Part shown: positions 43,683 through 52,555 of the stretch, in pieces | Layout of the letters: the number at the start of each line of letters is the position of its first letter | Numbering within the stretch: the first letter of the stretch is position 1 | Position numbers and translations under genes: made by a program | Assembly (NCBI RefSeq): GCF_002838065.1 | Contig: NZ_PIZU01000014.1 | Coordinates: forward strand, 52,047-116,046 | Reading direction: 5' to 3' | DNA: 64,000 bases | Source of the DNA: Mycobacterium hubeiense | GTDB lineage: Bacteria; Actinomycetota; Actinomycetes; Mycobacteriales; Mycobacteriaceae | Notes under the pieces: generated by a model | The model's input: the letters and a program-made list of their open reading frames with translations, nothing else | What the model was told of the DNA's origin: nothing | Database searches by the model: none

Positions 43683-43694
43683 TTGTCCGGACAA
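43683..43694. promoter_or_regulatory. Perfect palindrome TTGTCCGGACAA (putative regulator site A)
   Basis: A 12-bp perfect palindrome 12 bp upstream of the SDR start. A near copy, TTGTCTGGACTA (43779-43790), directly precedes the divergent SMP-30-like gene. Sites of this shape (TTGTCnnGACAA) resemble those bound by GntR-superfamily repressors, and a GntR/HutC gene lies at 45414. Confidence 0.6.
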
Positions 43695-43700
43695 CATACG

Positions 43701-43723
43701 GTGCTCTGCATATTGCAGAACAC
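43701..43723. promoter_or_regulatory. 23-bp inverted repeat in the divergent promoter
   Basis: GTGCTCTGCA (43701-43710) and TGCAGAACAC (43714-43723) are inverted with one mismatch around TAT. It lies between the two TTGTC sites and may be an operator for a second regulator or part of the same one. Confidence 0.5.
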
Positions 43724-43778
43724 TATTCCGCAGCAGTTATCGGCTCGTCAAGGCCGCTCTTAGGCAAATCTCTCCCTA

Positions 43779-43790
43779 TTGTCTGGACTA
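43779..43790. promoter_or_regulatory. Near-palindrome TTGTCTGGACTA (putative regulator site B)
   Basis: Matches site A (43683) at 10 of 12 positions and ends 1 base before the ATG at 43792. That position would directly block transcription if the mRNA is leaderless, which is common in mycobacteria. Confidence 0.5.
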
Positions 43791-43791
43791 A

Positions 43792-45417
43792 ATGAGCTTG
43801 ATAACGTCCGAGGTCATGACGACGTCAACGCAGGACGCGCGCTACATCGCGACAAACCCCACGGTTGCCGACGGATGGCGGCTCGACCGGGTCACCGCGC
43901 CTAGTCGGCTGTTCGGTGCCAACGGTCTGCGGGCCGGGCCCGACGGCCGCGTGTACGTGGCCCAGGTGACCGGCAGCCAGATCAGCGCGCTCGACCTCGC
44001 CACCGGAGCGCTCGACACGGTCAGCGCCAAGGGCGGCGACATCATCGCGCCCGACGACGTCGCCTTCGACCCCGACGGCAATCTGTACGCGACGGAGGTG
44101 ATGGACGGCCGCGTGAGCGTGCTGGGTGCCGACGGACGCACCCGCGTGCTGCGCGACGATCTGCCGTGCGCCAACGGCATCACCATCCACCAGGGCCGGC
44201 TGTTCGTCAACGAATGCCGTGAGGGTGGGCGGCTGATGGAACTCGATCGCAACGGCGGCGAGCCGCGGATCCTGCTGGAGAACCTGCCGTCACCGAACGC
44301 GATGGAGGTCGGCCCGGACGGGCTGCTGTACTACCCGCTGATGACGGCGAACGAGATCTGGCGTATTGACCCGAACGGCGGTGAGCCGCAACGCGTTGCG
44401 GGTGACCTCGGTGTGCCCGATGCGGTGAGGTTCGATGCCGACGGCAACATCGTGTCCACGCAGGTGGCCAGCGGGCAGGTGCTGCGCATAGACCCGCGCA
44501 GCGGCGAACAGACGCTGCTGGCGCAGCTCACTCCCGGGCTGGACAACCTGACCTTCGTCGGCGACCGTCTGTTCGTCTCGAATTTCACCGGCGAGATCAC
44601 CGAGATCCTCGGCGGCGGCGAGACCCGCACGCTGCTGCCGGGGGGCCTGAACTGGCCACTGGATCTGGCGTTCGGCGACAACGGCCGGCTCTACGTCGCC
44701 GACGGCACCTACTTCTATGTCGTCGGCGAAGGCGGCGGCCTGCAGACGGTCGGAATGCTTTTCACCCCGGGCTATCCCGGGTTCCTGCGCGGCCTCGCGC
44801 CGTCGGGACCGGGCGAATTCGTGGTAACGACGTCGGGCGGCCAGGTCACCCGATACCGTTACGCCGCCGGCGAAAGTGAGGTGCTGGCAGACGGATTCGA
44901 CCAGCTGTATGGCGTGGCGATCGGCGCGCCGGGCATCGTGTTCTCCGAGCTCGGCACCGGCCGGGTGCTGTCGCTGAGGTCGGGCGATGTCGAGGTGTTG
45001 GCGTCGGAGCTTCGGGAGCCGGTGGGCGTGGCTTTTGACCCGCAGGGCGCGCCCCTGGTCGCCGAGTCCGGCGCCGGGCGCGTGGTGCGATTGACGGGAG
45101 GCGGCGTGGAGGCCGTCGTCGACAATCTGGTACGCCCGCAAGGCCTTCTGGTGGTCGGCAGTCAGCTCTACATCGTCGACGCCGGCGCGAAGTCCGTCGT
45201 CGTCGTCGATCTGAACACCGGCACGCGACAGACTCTCGCGTCCGGGTTGCCGGTCGGTCCCCCGCCGGGCGTGAAACCCAAGCCGCTCAAGGGCATGCCG
45301 CCGTTCTCCGGGCCGCAGGGCCCGTTCGCGGGCATCACCATGGGACCCGATGGAGCGCTGTACGTTTCGGCCGACGGCGACGGCAGCGTGCTCGCGTTGC
45401 GCCGGACGGACAGATGA
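43792..45417 (+). CDS. SMP-30/gluconolactonase-like beta-propeller protein
   Basis: A 541-aa protein built of repeated blade motifs such as FDPDGNLYATEVMDGRVSVL and LAFGDNGRLYVADGTYF along its length, consistent with one or two six-bladed propellers. It has no obvious signal peptide. SMP-30-type proteins hydrolyse lactones with a bound divalent metal, fitting a pathway with Baeyer-Villiger enzymes. An ATG at 43816 is an alternative start but has only a poorly spaced ribosome site. Its stop overlaps the GntR gene start. Confidence 0.88.
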   Translation: MSLITSEVMTTSTQDARYIATNPTVADGWRLDRVTAPSRLFGANGLRAGPDGRVYVAQVTGSQISALDLATGALDTVSAKGGDIIAPDDVAFDPDGNLYATEVMDGRVSVLGADGRTRVLRDDLPCANGITIHQGRLFVNECREGGRLMELDRNGGEPRILLENLPSPNAMEVGPDGLLYYPLMTANEIWRIDPNGGEPQRVAGDLGVPDAVRFDADGNIVSTQVASGQVLRIDPRSGEQTLLAQLTPGLDNLTFVGDRLFVSNFTGEITEILGGGETRTLLPGGLNWPLDLAFGDNGRLYVADGTYFYVVGEGGGLQTVGMLFTPGYPGFLRGLAPSGPGEFVVTTSGGQVTRYRYAAGESEVLADGFDQLYGVAIGAPGIVFSELGTGRVLSLRSGDVEVLASELREPVGVAFDPQGAPLVAESGAGRVVRLTGGGVEAVVDNLVRPQGLLVVGSQLYIVDAGAKSVVVVDLNTGTRQTLASGLPVGPPPGVKPKPLKGMPPFSGPQGPFAGITMGPDGALYVSADGDGSVLALRRTDR

Positions 45418-46151
45418 CGATCACCCCGGCTGAGCATCGCTACCTGCAGGTGGCGCGCACGCTGCGCAAGGAGATCGTGGACGGCGTGTACCCGGTCGGC
45501 TCGCAGCTGCCCACCGAGCACGAACTGTGTGAGCGGTTCGAGGTGAGCCGCTACACGATTCGCGAGGCGCTGCGGCGGCTGCGCGACGACAACCTCGTCG
45601 CGTCACGCCCCCGGGCGGGCACGCTGGTCGTGCCCCGGCCTACGTCGAATTCGTATGCGCAGGATGTAATGTCGATCAACGACCTGCTCGCCTTCGCCAC
45701 CGGCGCGCGATTCGAGATCGAGTCCAATGCGATGGTGACGATCGACGACGAACTGGCCGCGCGCACCGGCCTCGCAGTCGGTTCGCAGTGGCTGGCTGTG
45801 CGCGGCTACCGGCGGGCCGACGAGAGCGCCGCCCCCCTGTGCCGGACGGAGTACTACATCAACCGCGCGTTCGCTGCCGTCGGGCGGCTGCTGCACCGAC
45901 ATTCCGGTCCGATCTTCCCGCTCATCGAGGACCTGTTCGGCGTCAGCATCATCGAAGTGCACCAGCAGATCTCGGCGGTGTTGATCACCGACGAGCTGGC
46001 CGACGCGCTCCAGGTCGAGGCGGGCAGTGCCGCATTGGAGATGCAGCGCACGTACACCACCTCGGACGGCGACGTCGCCCAGGTGACGGTGAACACGCAT
46101 CCGTCGTCGCGCTATCGGCATTCGATGACGATGCGCCGGGTCAAGGGCTAG
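45414..46151 (+). CDS. GntR family regulator, HutC subfamily (UTRA domain)
   Basis: A 245-aa regulator. It has an N-terminal winged helix-turn-helix (DGVYPVGSQLPTEHELCERFEVSRYTIREALRRLRDDNLV, about residues 22-60) and a C-terminal UTRA-type effector domain (about 85-235). Its ATG overlaps the propeller gene stop (ATGA), so it is encoded inside the operon it probably controls, and it likely recognises the TTGTC palindromes at 43683 and 43779. Effector unknown, probably a CoA or acid intermediate of the pathway. Confidence 0.93.
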   Translation: MTITPAEHRYLQVARTLRKEIVDGVYPVGSQLPTEHELCERFEVSRYTIREALRRLRDDNLVASRPRAGTLVVPRPTSNSYAQDVMSINDLLAFATGARFEIESNAMVTIDDELAARTGLAVGSQWLAVRGYRRADESAAPLCRTEYYINRAFAAVGRLLHRHSGPIFPLIEDLFGVSIIEVHQQISAVLITDELADALQVEAGSAALEMQRTYTTSDGDVAQVTVNTHPSSRYRHSMTMRRVKG

Positions 46152-46155
46152 CACC

Positions 46156-47706
46156 GTGCGAGTCGACGAGCAGCGCGCGACCGACGCCTACCGGCGCGGC
46201 CTGTGGGTGCACACAACGCTCGCCGACGCGTTGCGTGACGCCGCACAGTCCACGCCGGAGCGAACAGTCGTGGTCGACGACGATATTCGGCTCTCGTGCC
46301 GGGACCTTCACGAGCAGGCCCGGTCGTTGGCGCAGACCATGCTGGATCGGATGCCGCCCGCAAGCGTGGTTTCGTTCATGCTGCCGAACTGGCACGAGGC
46401 GGCGGTCATCTATCTCGCGGCGACGCTGGCCGGAATGGTGATCAACCCGATCCTGCCGTCACTGCGGGATCGGGAACTCGAGTTCAACCTGTCGGACGCA
46501 GACGTGCGAATGGTCTTCGTCCCATCGACATTCGGCAATCACGACTACGCGGAGATGCTGGACCGCGTCACCGCCGCGATGGCCTCTCCACCAGAGGTGG
46601 TGGTGCTGCGAGGCGCCCATGGCCGTCACACGCCGTATGCCTCGTTGTTGGCGGCAAAGGGGACGGCCGCGCTGCCGGTGTTGGAGCCCGATGCGGTGCG
46701 CATGCTGCTCTACACCTCGGGTACAACGGGCAGGCCGAAAGGTGTCCTGCACACCCATAATTCGATTCATGCACTGATCGCGCAGATCGGCGAGCGCTGG
46801 CGGGTTTCGGCAGGCGACAAATTCCTGGTGCCCTCCCCCATCGCCCACATCGGTGGGTCGATCTACGCCTTCGAATGCCCGCTGCTGCTGGGCACCACAG
46901 CGGTGTTGATGGAGCGCTGGAATCCGGACGCCGCTGTCGAGCTGATGACCGCCGAACGCTGCACGCACATGGCCGGTGCCACACCGTTTCTCGAGGGCCT
47001 GCTGGTCGCGGCCGAGCGTGCCGGCACCCGTTTGCCGGATCTGAAGGTGTTCATCTGCGGCGGGGCATCGGTGTCGCCGTCGCTGATCCGCAGGGCCGCA
47101 GCGTATTTCGACGCCACCGTCGTCACTCGTGTCTACGGCTCGACCGAGGTACCAGTCACGACGGTTGGCTCGTTTGACGACGTCGACCATGCCGCAGACA
47201 CCGACGGGCGCCCCGGCATCGCCGACGTCAGGCTCGTCGACGGCGAGATCTGCGCACGCGGCCCGCAGATGCTGGTCGGCTACCTACACACTGACGACGA
47301 GACCGGATCGTTTGACGCCGACGGGTATTTCCGCACCGGCGACCTCGGACGCTGGGTCGACGACGGCTATCTGGTGGTCACCGGCCGAGCCAAGGACATC
47401 ATCATCCGCAACGGGGAGAACATCTCGCCCAAGGAGATCGAGGACATCCTCATCGCGCACCCCGCGATCGCGGAGATCGCCGTGGTGGGTGTCCCTGACA
47501 AGCGCACCGGTGAGCGCGCGTGCGCCGTCATCGTGCCGGCCGATGAACGCGCACCCGACGTGGCCGACCTACGCGACCTGCTGATCAGCGAGGGCCTCGC
47601 CAAGTTCAAGATCCCTGAGCAGGTTGTTATTTGGGATGCGTTGCCGAAGAACGACGCAGGCAAAGTGCTCAAGCATCAGATCCGTGCGGTGCTGACGAAG
47701 GGATAG
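46156..47706 (+). CDS. Acyl-CoA synthetase / AMP-dependent ligase (cyclic-acid type)
   Basis: A 516-aa AMP-forming ligase with a GTG start. It has the ATP-binding loop LLYTSGTTGRPKGVLHTH (about residues 182-199), the conserved GSTE in RVYGSTEVP, YFRTGDLGRW and the C-terminal IIIRNGENISPKEIE hinge motif, plus a terminal lysine motif (KNDAGKVLKHQ). It makes an acyl-CoA from a carboxylic acid, ATP and CoA. The sequence is closest in feel to cyclohexanecarboxylate-CoA ligases. Confidence 0.94.
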   Translation: MRVDEQRATDAYRRGLWVHTTLADALRDAAQSTPERTVVVDDDIRLSCRDLHEQARSLAQTMLDRMPPASVVSFMLPNWHEAAVIYLAATLAGMVINPILPSLRDRELEFNLSDADVRMVFVPSTFGNHDYAEMLDRVTAAMASPPEVVVLRGAHGRHTPYASLLAAKGTAALPVLEPDAVRMLLYTSGTTGRPKGVLHTHNSIHALIAQIGERWRVSAGDKFLVPSPIAHIGGSIYAFECPLLLGTTAVLMERWNPDAAVELMTAERCTHMAGATPFLEGLLVAAERAGTRLPDLKVFICGGASVSPSLIRRAAAYFDATVVTRVYGSTEVPVTTVGSFDDVDHAADTDGRPGIADVRLVDGEICARGPQMLVGYLHTDDETGSFDADGYFRTGDLGRWVDDGYLVVTGRAKDIIIRNGENISPKEIEDILIAHPAIAEIAVVGVPDKRTGERACAVIVPADERAPDVADLRDLLISEGLAKFKIPEQVVIWDALPKNDAGKVLKHQIRAVLTKG

Positions 47707-47710
47707 TCAA

Positions 47711-48484
47711 ATGCAGGTGGCAATCGTCACGGGCGCGAGCAGCGGCATCGGGTTCGGGTGCGCGACCAAGCTGGCCGAGAACGGGATGGCCGTCCTCGGG
47801 ACGGGTCGCGACGAAGCCCGGCTGGCCGAGCTCCAGAAGGCCGTCGGAGATCCGGATCGCATTGCCACCATCGCGGTGGATCTGACCGCCGACGATGGCC
47901 CACGGCGAATCGTCGACGCTGCCCTGGACCGCTGGGGGCGCATCGACTTCCTGATCAACAACGCCGGGGTGGGCAGCCCCAAGCCGCTACACGAGACCGA
48001 TGACGAATCATTGGACTATTTCCTGGGTTTGATGCTGCGGGCGCCGTTCCGGCTGGCGCGTGAGGCCGTGGTGCACATGAAATCCGGCTCGGCGATCATC
48101 AACGTGACGTCGACGTTCGCGGTCGTCGGCGGGTTGCGGGGTGGGGCGTATTCGGCGGCCAAGGGTGGCCTGACATCGCTGACACGACACATCGCCTGTC
48201 AGTACGGGCCGCTGGGCATCCGGTGCAACGCCGTCGCTCCCGGGGTGACGCTCACTCCGATGGTGGCCACCCGTCTGGAGGACGAGCGGTTCCGCAAGAT
48301 CAACACGGAGATGACGCCGTACCCACGGCTGGGTGAGGTGAACGACATCGCGAGCACGGTCGCCTTCCTGTGCTCGGACGGTGCGAGCTTCATCAACGGC
48401 CAGGAGATCGTCGTCGACGGCGGCTGGACGTCGACCAAGTACCTGTCGGACTTTGCATTGAACTCGGAATGGGTTGCCAGGTGA
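47711..48484 (+). CDS. Short-chain dehydrogenase/reductase
   Basis: A 257-aa SDR with motifs VTGASSGIG (about residues 5-13), NNAGVG (about 85-90), NVTSTF and YSAAKGG (catalytic Tyr/Lys about 152-156). The C-terminus is ordinary for the family (DGASFINGQEIVVDGGW). It starts 4 bases after the ligase stop, and its stop overlaps the GTG of the next acyl-CoA synthetase, so the three are co-translated. Probably oxidises or reduces a hydroxy/keto intermediate. Confidence 0.93.
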   Translation: MQVAIVTGASSGIGFGCATKLAENGMAVLGTGRDEARLAELQKAVGDPDRIATIAVDLTADDGPRRIVDAALDRWGRIDFLINNAGVGSPKPLHETDDESLDYFLGLMLRAPFRLAREAVVHMKSGSAIINVTSTFAVVGGLRGGAYSAAKGGLTSLTRHIACQYGPLGIRCNAVAPGVTLTPMVATRLEDERFRKINTEMTPYPRLGEVNDIASTVAFLCSDGASFINGQEIVVDGGWTSTKYLSDFALNSEWVAR

Positions 48485-49929
48485 ATCTTTTCGGCTTGCT
48501 CGATCAGGCCGCAGCCCGCTTCAGCGACCGCGGAGCGGTGTTCTGCGGTGAGCGCCAACTGCATACGTGGAGCCAGCTGCGCGAGCGCTCGCTACGGTTG
48601 TCCGCCACCCTCGGCGAACCCGGAACACGTATCGCGATCGCCAGCGAGAACCGGCCCGAGATCGTCGAGCTCATGTTCGCGACCTGGGCTGCGGAGTGCG
48701 TGTTCGTACCGCTGAATTACAAGCTGCATCCGCGCGAGATGGAGCAGATCCTCGATGATGCCGGCGTATCGCAGGTGTTCGCGTCGCCGAAGATCGGCGC
48801 GGAGTTGGAGGGCGCCGAAATCATCAGCAGTACTGCCTATTCCGAGCGCCTCGCTGCCGCCCCCAAAGATCCGCCGCGCATCACCGATCCGTCGACGCTG
48901 GCATGGCTGTTCTACACCAGCGGGACGACCGGCCGCTCGAAGGGCGCGATGCTCACGCACCGCAACCTGATGGCGATGACCGTGTCCCATCTCGCCGACT
49001 TCGACTCCCCCGACCACAACTGCAGCCTGGTGCACGGCGCACCCATGTCACACGGGTCGGGGCTCTATATTCCACCGTACGTGTTACGCGGTGCGCGGCA
49101 GGTGATTCCGGAGTCCGCCGCGTTCGAGCCCGAGGAGTTTCTCGACCTCTGCGAGCACCATCCGGGCTGCAGCGCCTTCCTGGCGCCCACCATGGTGCAG
49201 AGGTTGGTGCAGACCGGCCGGTCGTGTCCGCGCAATCTCAAGACAGTGGTCTACGGCGGCGGGCCGATGTATGTCGAGAGCCTGAAGAAGGCGATGGCGG
49301 CATTCGGGCCGATCTTCGTCCAGCTCTATGGCCAGGGTGAGGCGCCGATGACGATCACGGGTTTGCGGCGGGCCGACCACATCGACGCCGACGATGCCAT
49401 CCTGGGGTCGGTCGGGTACGCGCGGTCGGGTGTGGACGTCGCGGTGCTGCGCGAGGACGGCAGTACGGCCGCGACGAGCGAAATCGGCGAAATCGTCTGC
49501 CGCGGAGACGTTGTCATGTCCGGCTACTGGAACAATCCGGAGGCCACCGCAAAGACGCTGCAGGACGGCTGGCTGCGCACCGGCGACATGGGGTCGTTCG
49601 ACGAGCGCGGATACCTCACGCTGCGCGACCGTTCCAAGGACGTCGTGATCAGCGGTGGCAGCAACATCTATCCGCGCGAAGTGGAAGAGGTGCTCCTGGA
49701 GCATCCCGGCGTGCAGGAGGCCGGCGTCGTCGGTGCGCCCGACGAAGAGTGGGGCGAGGTCGTGGTGGCGTTCATCGTCGGCTCGGCGTCGCCCGAGGAA
49801 CTCGACGCGCATCTGCTCGAGCGCATCGCCCGGTTCAAGCGACCCAAGCGCTACGAGTACATCGACGAGCTGCCGAAGAACAGCTACGGCAAGGTGCTCA
49901 AGCGAGCGCTGCGAGAGCGGCTGGCCTAG
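48481..49929 (+). CDS. Acyl-CoA synthetase (FadD-like)
   Basis: A 482-aa AMP-forming ligase. The GTG at 48481 overlaps the SDR stop (GTGA) and gives the typical start VNLFGLLDQAAARFSDRGAV; the frame is open further upstream inside the SDR. ATP loop LFYTSGTTGRSKGAMLTH (about 142-159), LYGQGEAPM, LRTGDMGSFDERG and the hinge VISGGSNIYPREVEE, with a final lysine in LPKNSYGKVLKR. It activates a carboxylic acid as a CoA thioester; with the ligase at 46156 the cluster can activate two different acids. Confidence 0.93.
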   Translation: MNLFGLLDQAAARFSDRGAVFCGERQLHTWSQLRERSLRLSATLGEPGTRIAIASENRPEIVELMFATWAAECVFVPLNYKLHPREMEQILDDAGVSQVFASPKIGAELEGAEIISSTAYSERLAAAPKDPPRITDPSTLAWLFYTSGTTGRSKGAMLTHRNLMAMTVSHLADFDSPDHNCSLVHGAPMSHGSGLYIPPYVLRGARQVIPESAAFEPEEFLDLCEHHPGCSAFLAPTMVQRLVQTGRSCPRNLKTVVYGGGPMYVESLKKAMAAFGPIFVQLYGQGEAPMTITGLRRADHIDADDAILGSVGYARSGVDVAVLREDGSTAATSEIGEIVCRGDVVMSGYWNNPEATAKTLQDGWLRTGDMGSFDERGYLTLRDRSKDVVISGGSNIYPREVEEVLLEHPGVQEAGVVGAPDEEWGEVVVAFIVGSASPEELDAHLLERIARFKRPKRYEYIDELPKNSYGKVLKRALRERLA

Positions 49930-49939
49930 ATAGCGCGAA

Positions 49940-49989
49940 CAGACGCAAAACTGCCCAATTTCCGCCCAAAAAGGGCAGTTATGCGTCTG
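49940..49989. terminator. Bidirectional double-stem hairpin
   Basis: Outer stem CAGACGCA/TGCGTCTG (49940-49947, 49982-49989), an internal AA/TA bubble, and inner stem ACTGCCC/GGGCAGT (49950-49956, 49973-49979) with an A-rich loop. It lies between the convergent acyl-CoA synthetase and DapB-like genes and can terminate both. Confidence 0.75.
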
Positions 49990-50005
49990 CTCGGCATAGG
50001 AATTG

Positions 50006-51079
50006 TTACCACATCAGGCCGCGGACCATCTCGGCCGGCGGGATATCCTCCACCGCAATTAAACCCGCTGGGGCGCGGCACACCCAATCGATGACGTTGA
50101 CCACGCGCGCTGCGGTGGAGACGCAGCCCGCCTCCGTCACATCGAGCACCGGGTCGGAAAGGTGCGTGTTGAGTTCGACCCGCGGATCGCCTTCGACGAT
50201 TACGCGATGCACACCGGTCTTCCCGTCGGGCGGATACTCCCAGTCCGGCGCAGACACAGCGGTGAGCCGCGTGATGTGCTCCATGGTGATCACCGGAACG
50301 CCGTCGCGCACACCCTCGACGGCGAAGCGCACCGCGGCCATCCCGCCGGGCTCGACCGTCGTCATCTTGCATTCGATACGAGTCGGGGTGTACCAGCGCT
50401 CGATGCGCTGACGGACGTCGTCGAGCTCGACCCCGAGCTGGTCTGCCAGATTGCGCACCGGGCCGCCCCACATCGACGTCAGCACACCGGGCAGATAGAA
50501 CACCGAATCCTCGCCGCCCTCGGGAACACCGAAACCCATTGACTTGCCGGTGAACTCGTAGTCGTCGTAGTTGGCGTAGTCGAAGATCTCCTGAACCAGG
50601 ATCGACGACGCGCGGGTGACGAGGCTCAGTGCGGAATGCACCTCGGTGTCCCCCGAGAAGCCGGGGTCGATGCCGTTGACGTACAGCGACGCGTTACCGG
50701 CCTCGCAAGCCTGCTGCAGAGGCTCCCGTAGCCAGTCGTCCGCCTGACGCGGGGCCACCAGCCACACCATAGAGCTGCCCACCACGTTGATGCCTGCGGC
50801 CAGAAGCTTCGTCAGCTGTTCGATGGCTTCCATCGGCCGCGTCTCGGCCTGCGCGGTGTAGACCACGCAGTCGGGCTTCAGCGCGATCAGCGCATCGATG
50901 TCGTCGGTGGCGATGACCCCGGTCGGTTGATCGAGCCCGCAGAGCTCCGCCGCGTCGTGTCCAATCTTGTTCGGGCTGGCGGCATGTACGCCGACCAACT
51001 CCAGATCGGGCCGGCCGATGATCGCCCGCAACGAATGAACGCCGACGTTGCCGGTGGAGAACTGAACTACTCGTCGCAT
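50006..51079 (-). CDS. DapB-like / 2,4-diaminopentanoate dehydrogenase family oxidoreductase
   Basis: A 357-aa NAD(P)-dependent oxidoreductase. The N-terminus VVQFSTGNVGVHSLRAIIGRPDLELVGVHAASPNKIG is a Rossmann fold of dihydrodipicolinate-reductase type. The C-terminal domain resembles that of 2,4-diaminopentanoate dehydrogenases, a family common in actinobacteria but mostly uncharacterised. The ATG at 51079 was chosen; the frame is open upstream into the SDR gene. Two further paralogues lie at 58304 and 59346. Confidence 0.88.
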   Translation of the reverse strand: MRRVVQFSTGNVGVHSLRAIIGRPDLELVGVHAASPNKIGHDAAELCGLDQPTGVIATDDIDALIALKPDCVVYTAQAETRPMEAIEQLTKLLAAGINVVGSSMVWLVAPRQADDWLREPLQQACEAGNASLYVNGIDPGFSGDTEVHSALSLVTRASSILVQEIFDYANYDDYEFTGKSMGFGVPEGGEDSVFYLPGVLTSMWGGPVRNLADQLGVELDDVRQRIERWYTPTRIECKMTTVEPGGMAAVRFAVEGVRDGVPVITMEHITRLTAVSAPDWEYPPDGKTGVHRVIVEGDPRVELNTHLSDPVLDVTEAGCVSTAARVVNVIDWVCRAPAGLIAVEDIPPAEMVRGLMW

Positions 51080-51093
51080 CGTGGCGTCCTTGC

Positions 51094-51882
51094 TCAGTAG
51101 TCGGGGATGGGCAGCGGCGAGTTGTTGGAGTCGATGCCGCCGTCCACGTGAAAGATCGCGTTGGTCGCATAGCAGTCGCGCGTCGAAAGATACACGCACA
51201 GCCGGCCGAGATCCTCGACATCGCCGAGCCGGTGCAGCGGCGTGGCCTCCATCATCTTCTCCAGCGAGCCCGGCATCAGGTCCAGGCTGCCCTGCAGACC
51301 GTCGGTCGCGAACGAGCCGAGGGCGATGGCGTTGACACGGACCTTCGGCGCGAGTTCCTGCGCCATGGCGCGGGTGAGCGCCTCCAACGCGCCCTTGGCC
51401 GTGCAGTAGGCGGTCAGCGCACGGATGCCGAAACGCGCTGAGCCCGAGGAGATGTTGACGATCGACCCGTGTCCGGCGTCGATCATGTGCCGTGCGCACA
51501 GCTGGCTCATGATGAACGCCGATGTGACGCACCAGTCGAACGTGTGCCGGAAGTCCTCGTCGGTGATGTCGAGAAACCTCGCATACGTGGAGCCGCCCAC
51601 ATTGTTGACGAGGATGTCGATGCGGCCGAAGCGTTCCATCGTGGTGTCGACGACGCGCTCGCCGTCGGGGCGGCTCATCGCGTCGGCGACGAGCGCGAGC
51701 CCCTTGCCGCCGGCCTGCTCGATGCCCTCGATCGTCGCGACGATGTCGGACTCCGTGCGCGCGGTGCCGACGACCGTCGCGCCCGCCTCGGCCAGCACCC
51801 TGGCGATGCCCTGGCCGACGCCCTTACCGGCGCCGGTGACGATTGCGACCTGACCATCCAGCTTGAACTGCTCCAGCGCCAT
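51094..51882 (-). CDS. Short-chain dehydrogenase/reductase
   Basis: A 262-aa SDR with VTGAGKGVGQGIA (about residues 15-27), NVGGS in place of NNAG (about 92-96), NISSGSA and YCTAKGAL (catalytic Tyr/Lys). The C-terminus CYATNAIFHVDGGIDSNN is typical. It forms a two-gene unit with the DapB-like gene downstream (14-base gap) and is divergent from a TetR gene. A palindromic site in the shared promoter (51906-51917) suggests TetR control. Confidence 0.92.
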   Translation of the reverse strand: MALEQFKLDGQVAIVTGAGKGVGQGIARVLAEAGATVVGTARTESDIVATIEGIEQAGGKGLALVADAMSRPDGERVVDTTMERFGRIDILVNNVGGSTYARFLDITDEDFRHTFDWCVTSAFIMSQLCARHMIDAGHGSIVNISSGSARFGIRALTAYCTAKGALEALTRAMAQELAPKVRVNAIALGSFATDGLQGSLDLMPGSLEKMMEATPLHRLGDVEDLGRLCVYLSTRDCYATNAIFHVDGGIDSNNSPLPIPDY

Positions 51883-51905
51883 GCGCGCTATCTAACGATC
51901 TAAAC

Positions 51906-51917
51906 TGACTGAAGTCA
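51906..51917. promoter_or_regulatory. Palindromic site TGACTGAAGTCA (putative TetR operator)
   Basis: TGACT-GA-AGTCA is an inverted repeat with 5-bp arms in the divergent SDR/TetR promoter. The same arms occur as TGACT-AT-AGTCA at 52556-52567, just upstream of the membrane-protein operon. Shared arms and spacing suggest one repressor, most simply the TetR encoded at 51951. Confidence 0.65.
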
Positions 51918-51950
51918 ACAACTGCGGCGACTAACCGATACTGTTGAACC

Positions 51951-52550
51951 ATGGCAGTGGTAGACAGGCCGTCGGCACGTGAAACCAAACGTCTGCAGAC
52001 TCGCGAGCGCCTGATGGGCGCGGCGATCGCCGAATTCAAACGATCCGGAATCGCGGCCGCCGACGTCGGCGCGATCGTCGCGGCTGCGGGCGTCGCACAC
52101 GGCACGTTTTTCTTCCATTTCCCCACCAAGGAGCACGTTCTGCTGGAACTGGAGCGGCGGGAAGAAGAGCGGATCGCCAAACAGCTCAGCCGCTTCGTGA
52201 ACGCCAAGCCCGACCTTCGCGACACCCTCGACGAGGCGGTGCGCCTGGTCATCGGACTGGAACGCCGACTCGGCGCGGTGTTGTTCAAAGACTTTCTGGC
52301 GCTGCACTTCTCACAGACCCGTCCCATTGACGAGAGCAAGGAGCACCCGGTCATCGTCACACTCGCCCAGGAAATCGAGCACGCCAAGGAGCGCGGGCTG
52401 GTGGATCCCGGTGTGAGCCCGATGAATAGCGCGGTGTTCTTTCTCCTGGGACTGTACGCGCTGTTGACGACGACGCACGAGTGGCCGGCTCAGGCCGCGA
52501 TGATCGATGACTACGTGACGAGGACGCTGCGCAGTATTGAGGCGCGCTAG
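51951..52550 (+). CDS. TetR/AcrR family transcriptional regulator
   Basis: A 199-aa repressor. The helix-turn-helix includes VGAIVAAAGVAHGTFFFHFPTKEHVL (about residues 38-63), which fits the TetR family. The ligand domain is helical with no obvious special residues. It lies between the SDR/DapB-like unit (divergent) and the membrane operon starting at 52574. Two matching palindromes (51906 and 52556) flank the gene, so autoregulation and control of both neighbours is likely. Confidence 0.92.
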   Translation: MAVVDRPSARETKRLQTRERLMGAAIAEFKRSGIAAADVGAIVAAAGVAHGTFFFHFPTKEHVLLELERREEERIAKQLSRFVNAKPDLRDTLDEAVRLVIGLERRLGAVLFKDFLALHFSQTRPIDESKEHPVIVTLAQEIEHAKERGLVDPGVSPMNSAVFFLLGLYALLTTTHEWPAQAAMIDDYVTRTLRSIEAR

Positions 52551-52555
52551 TTCAT

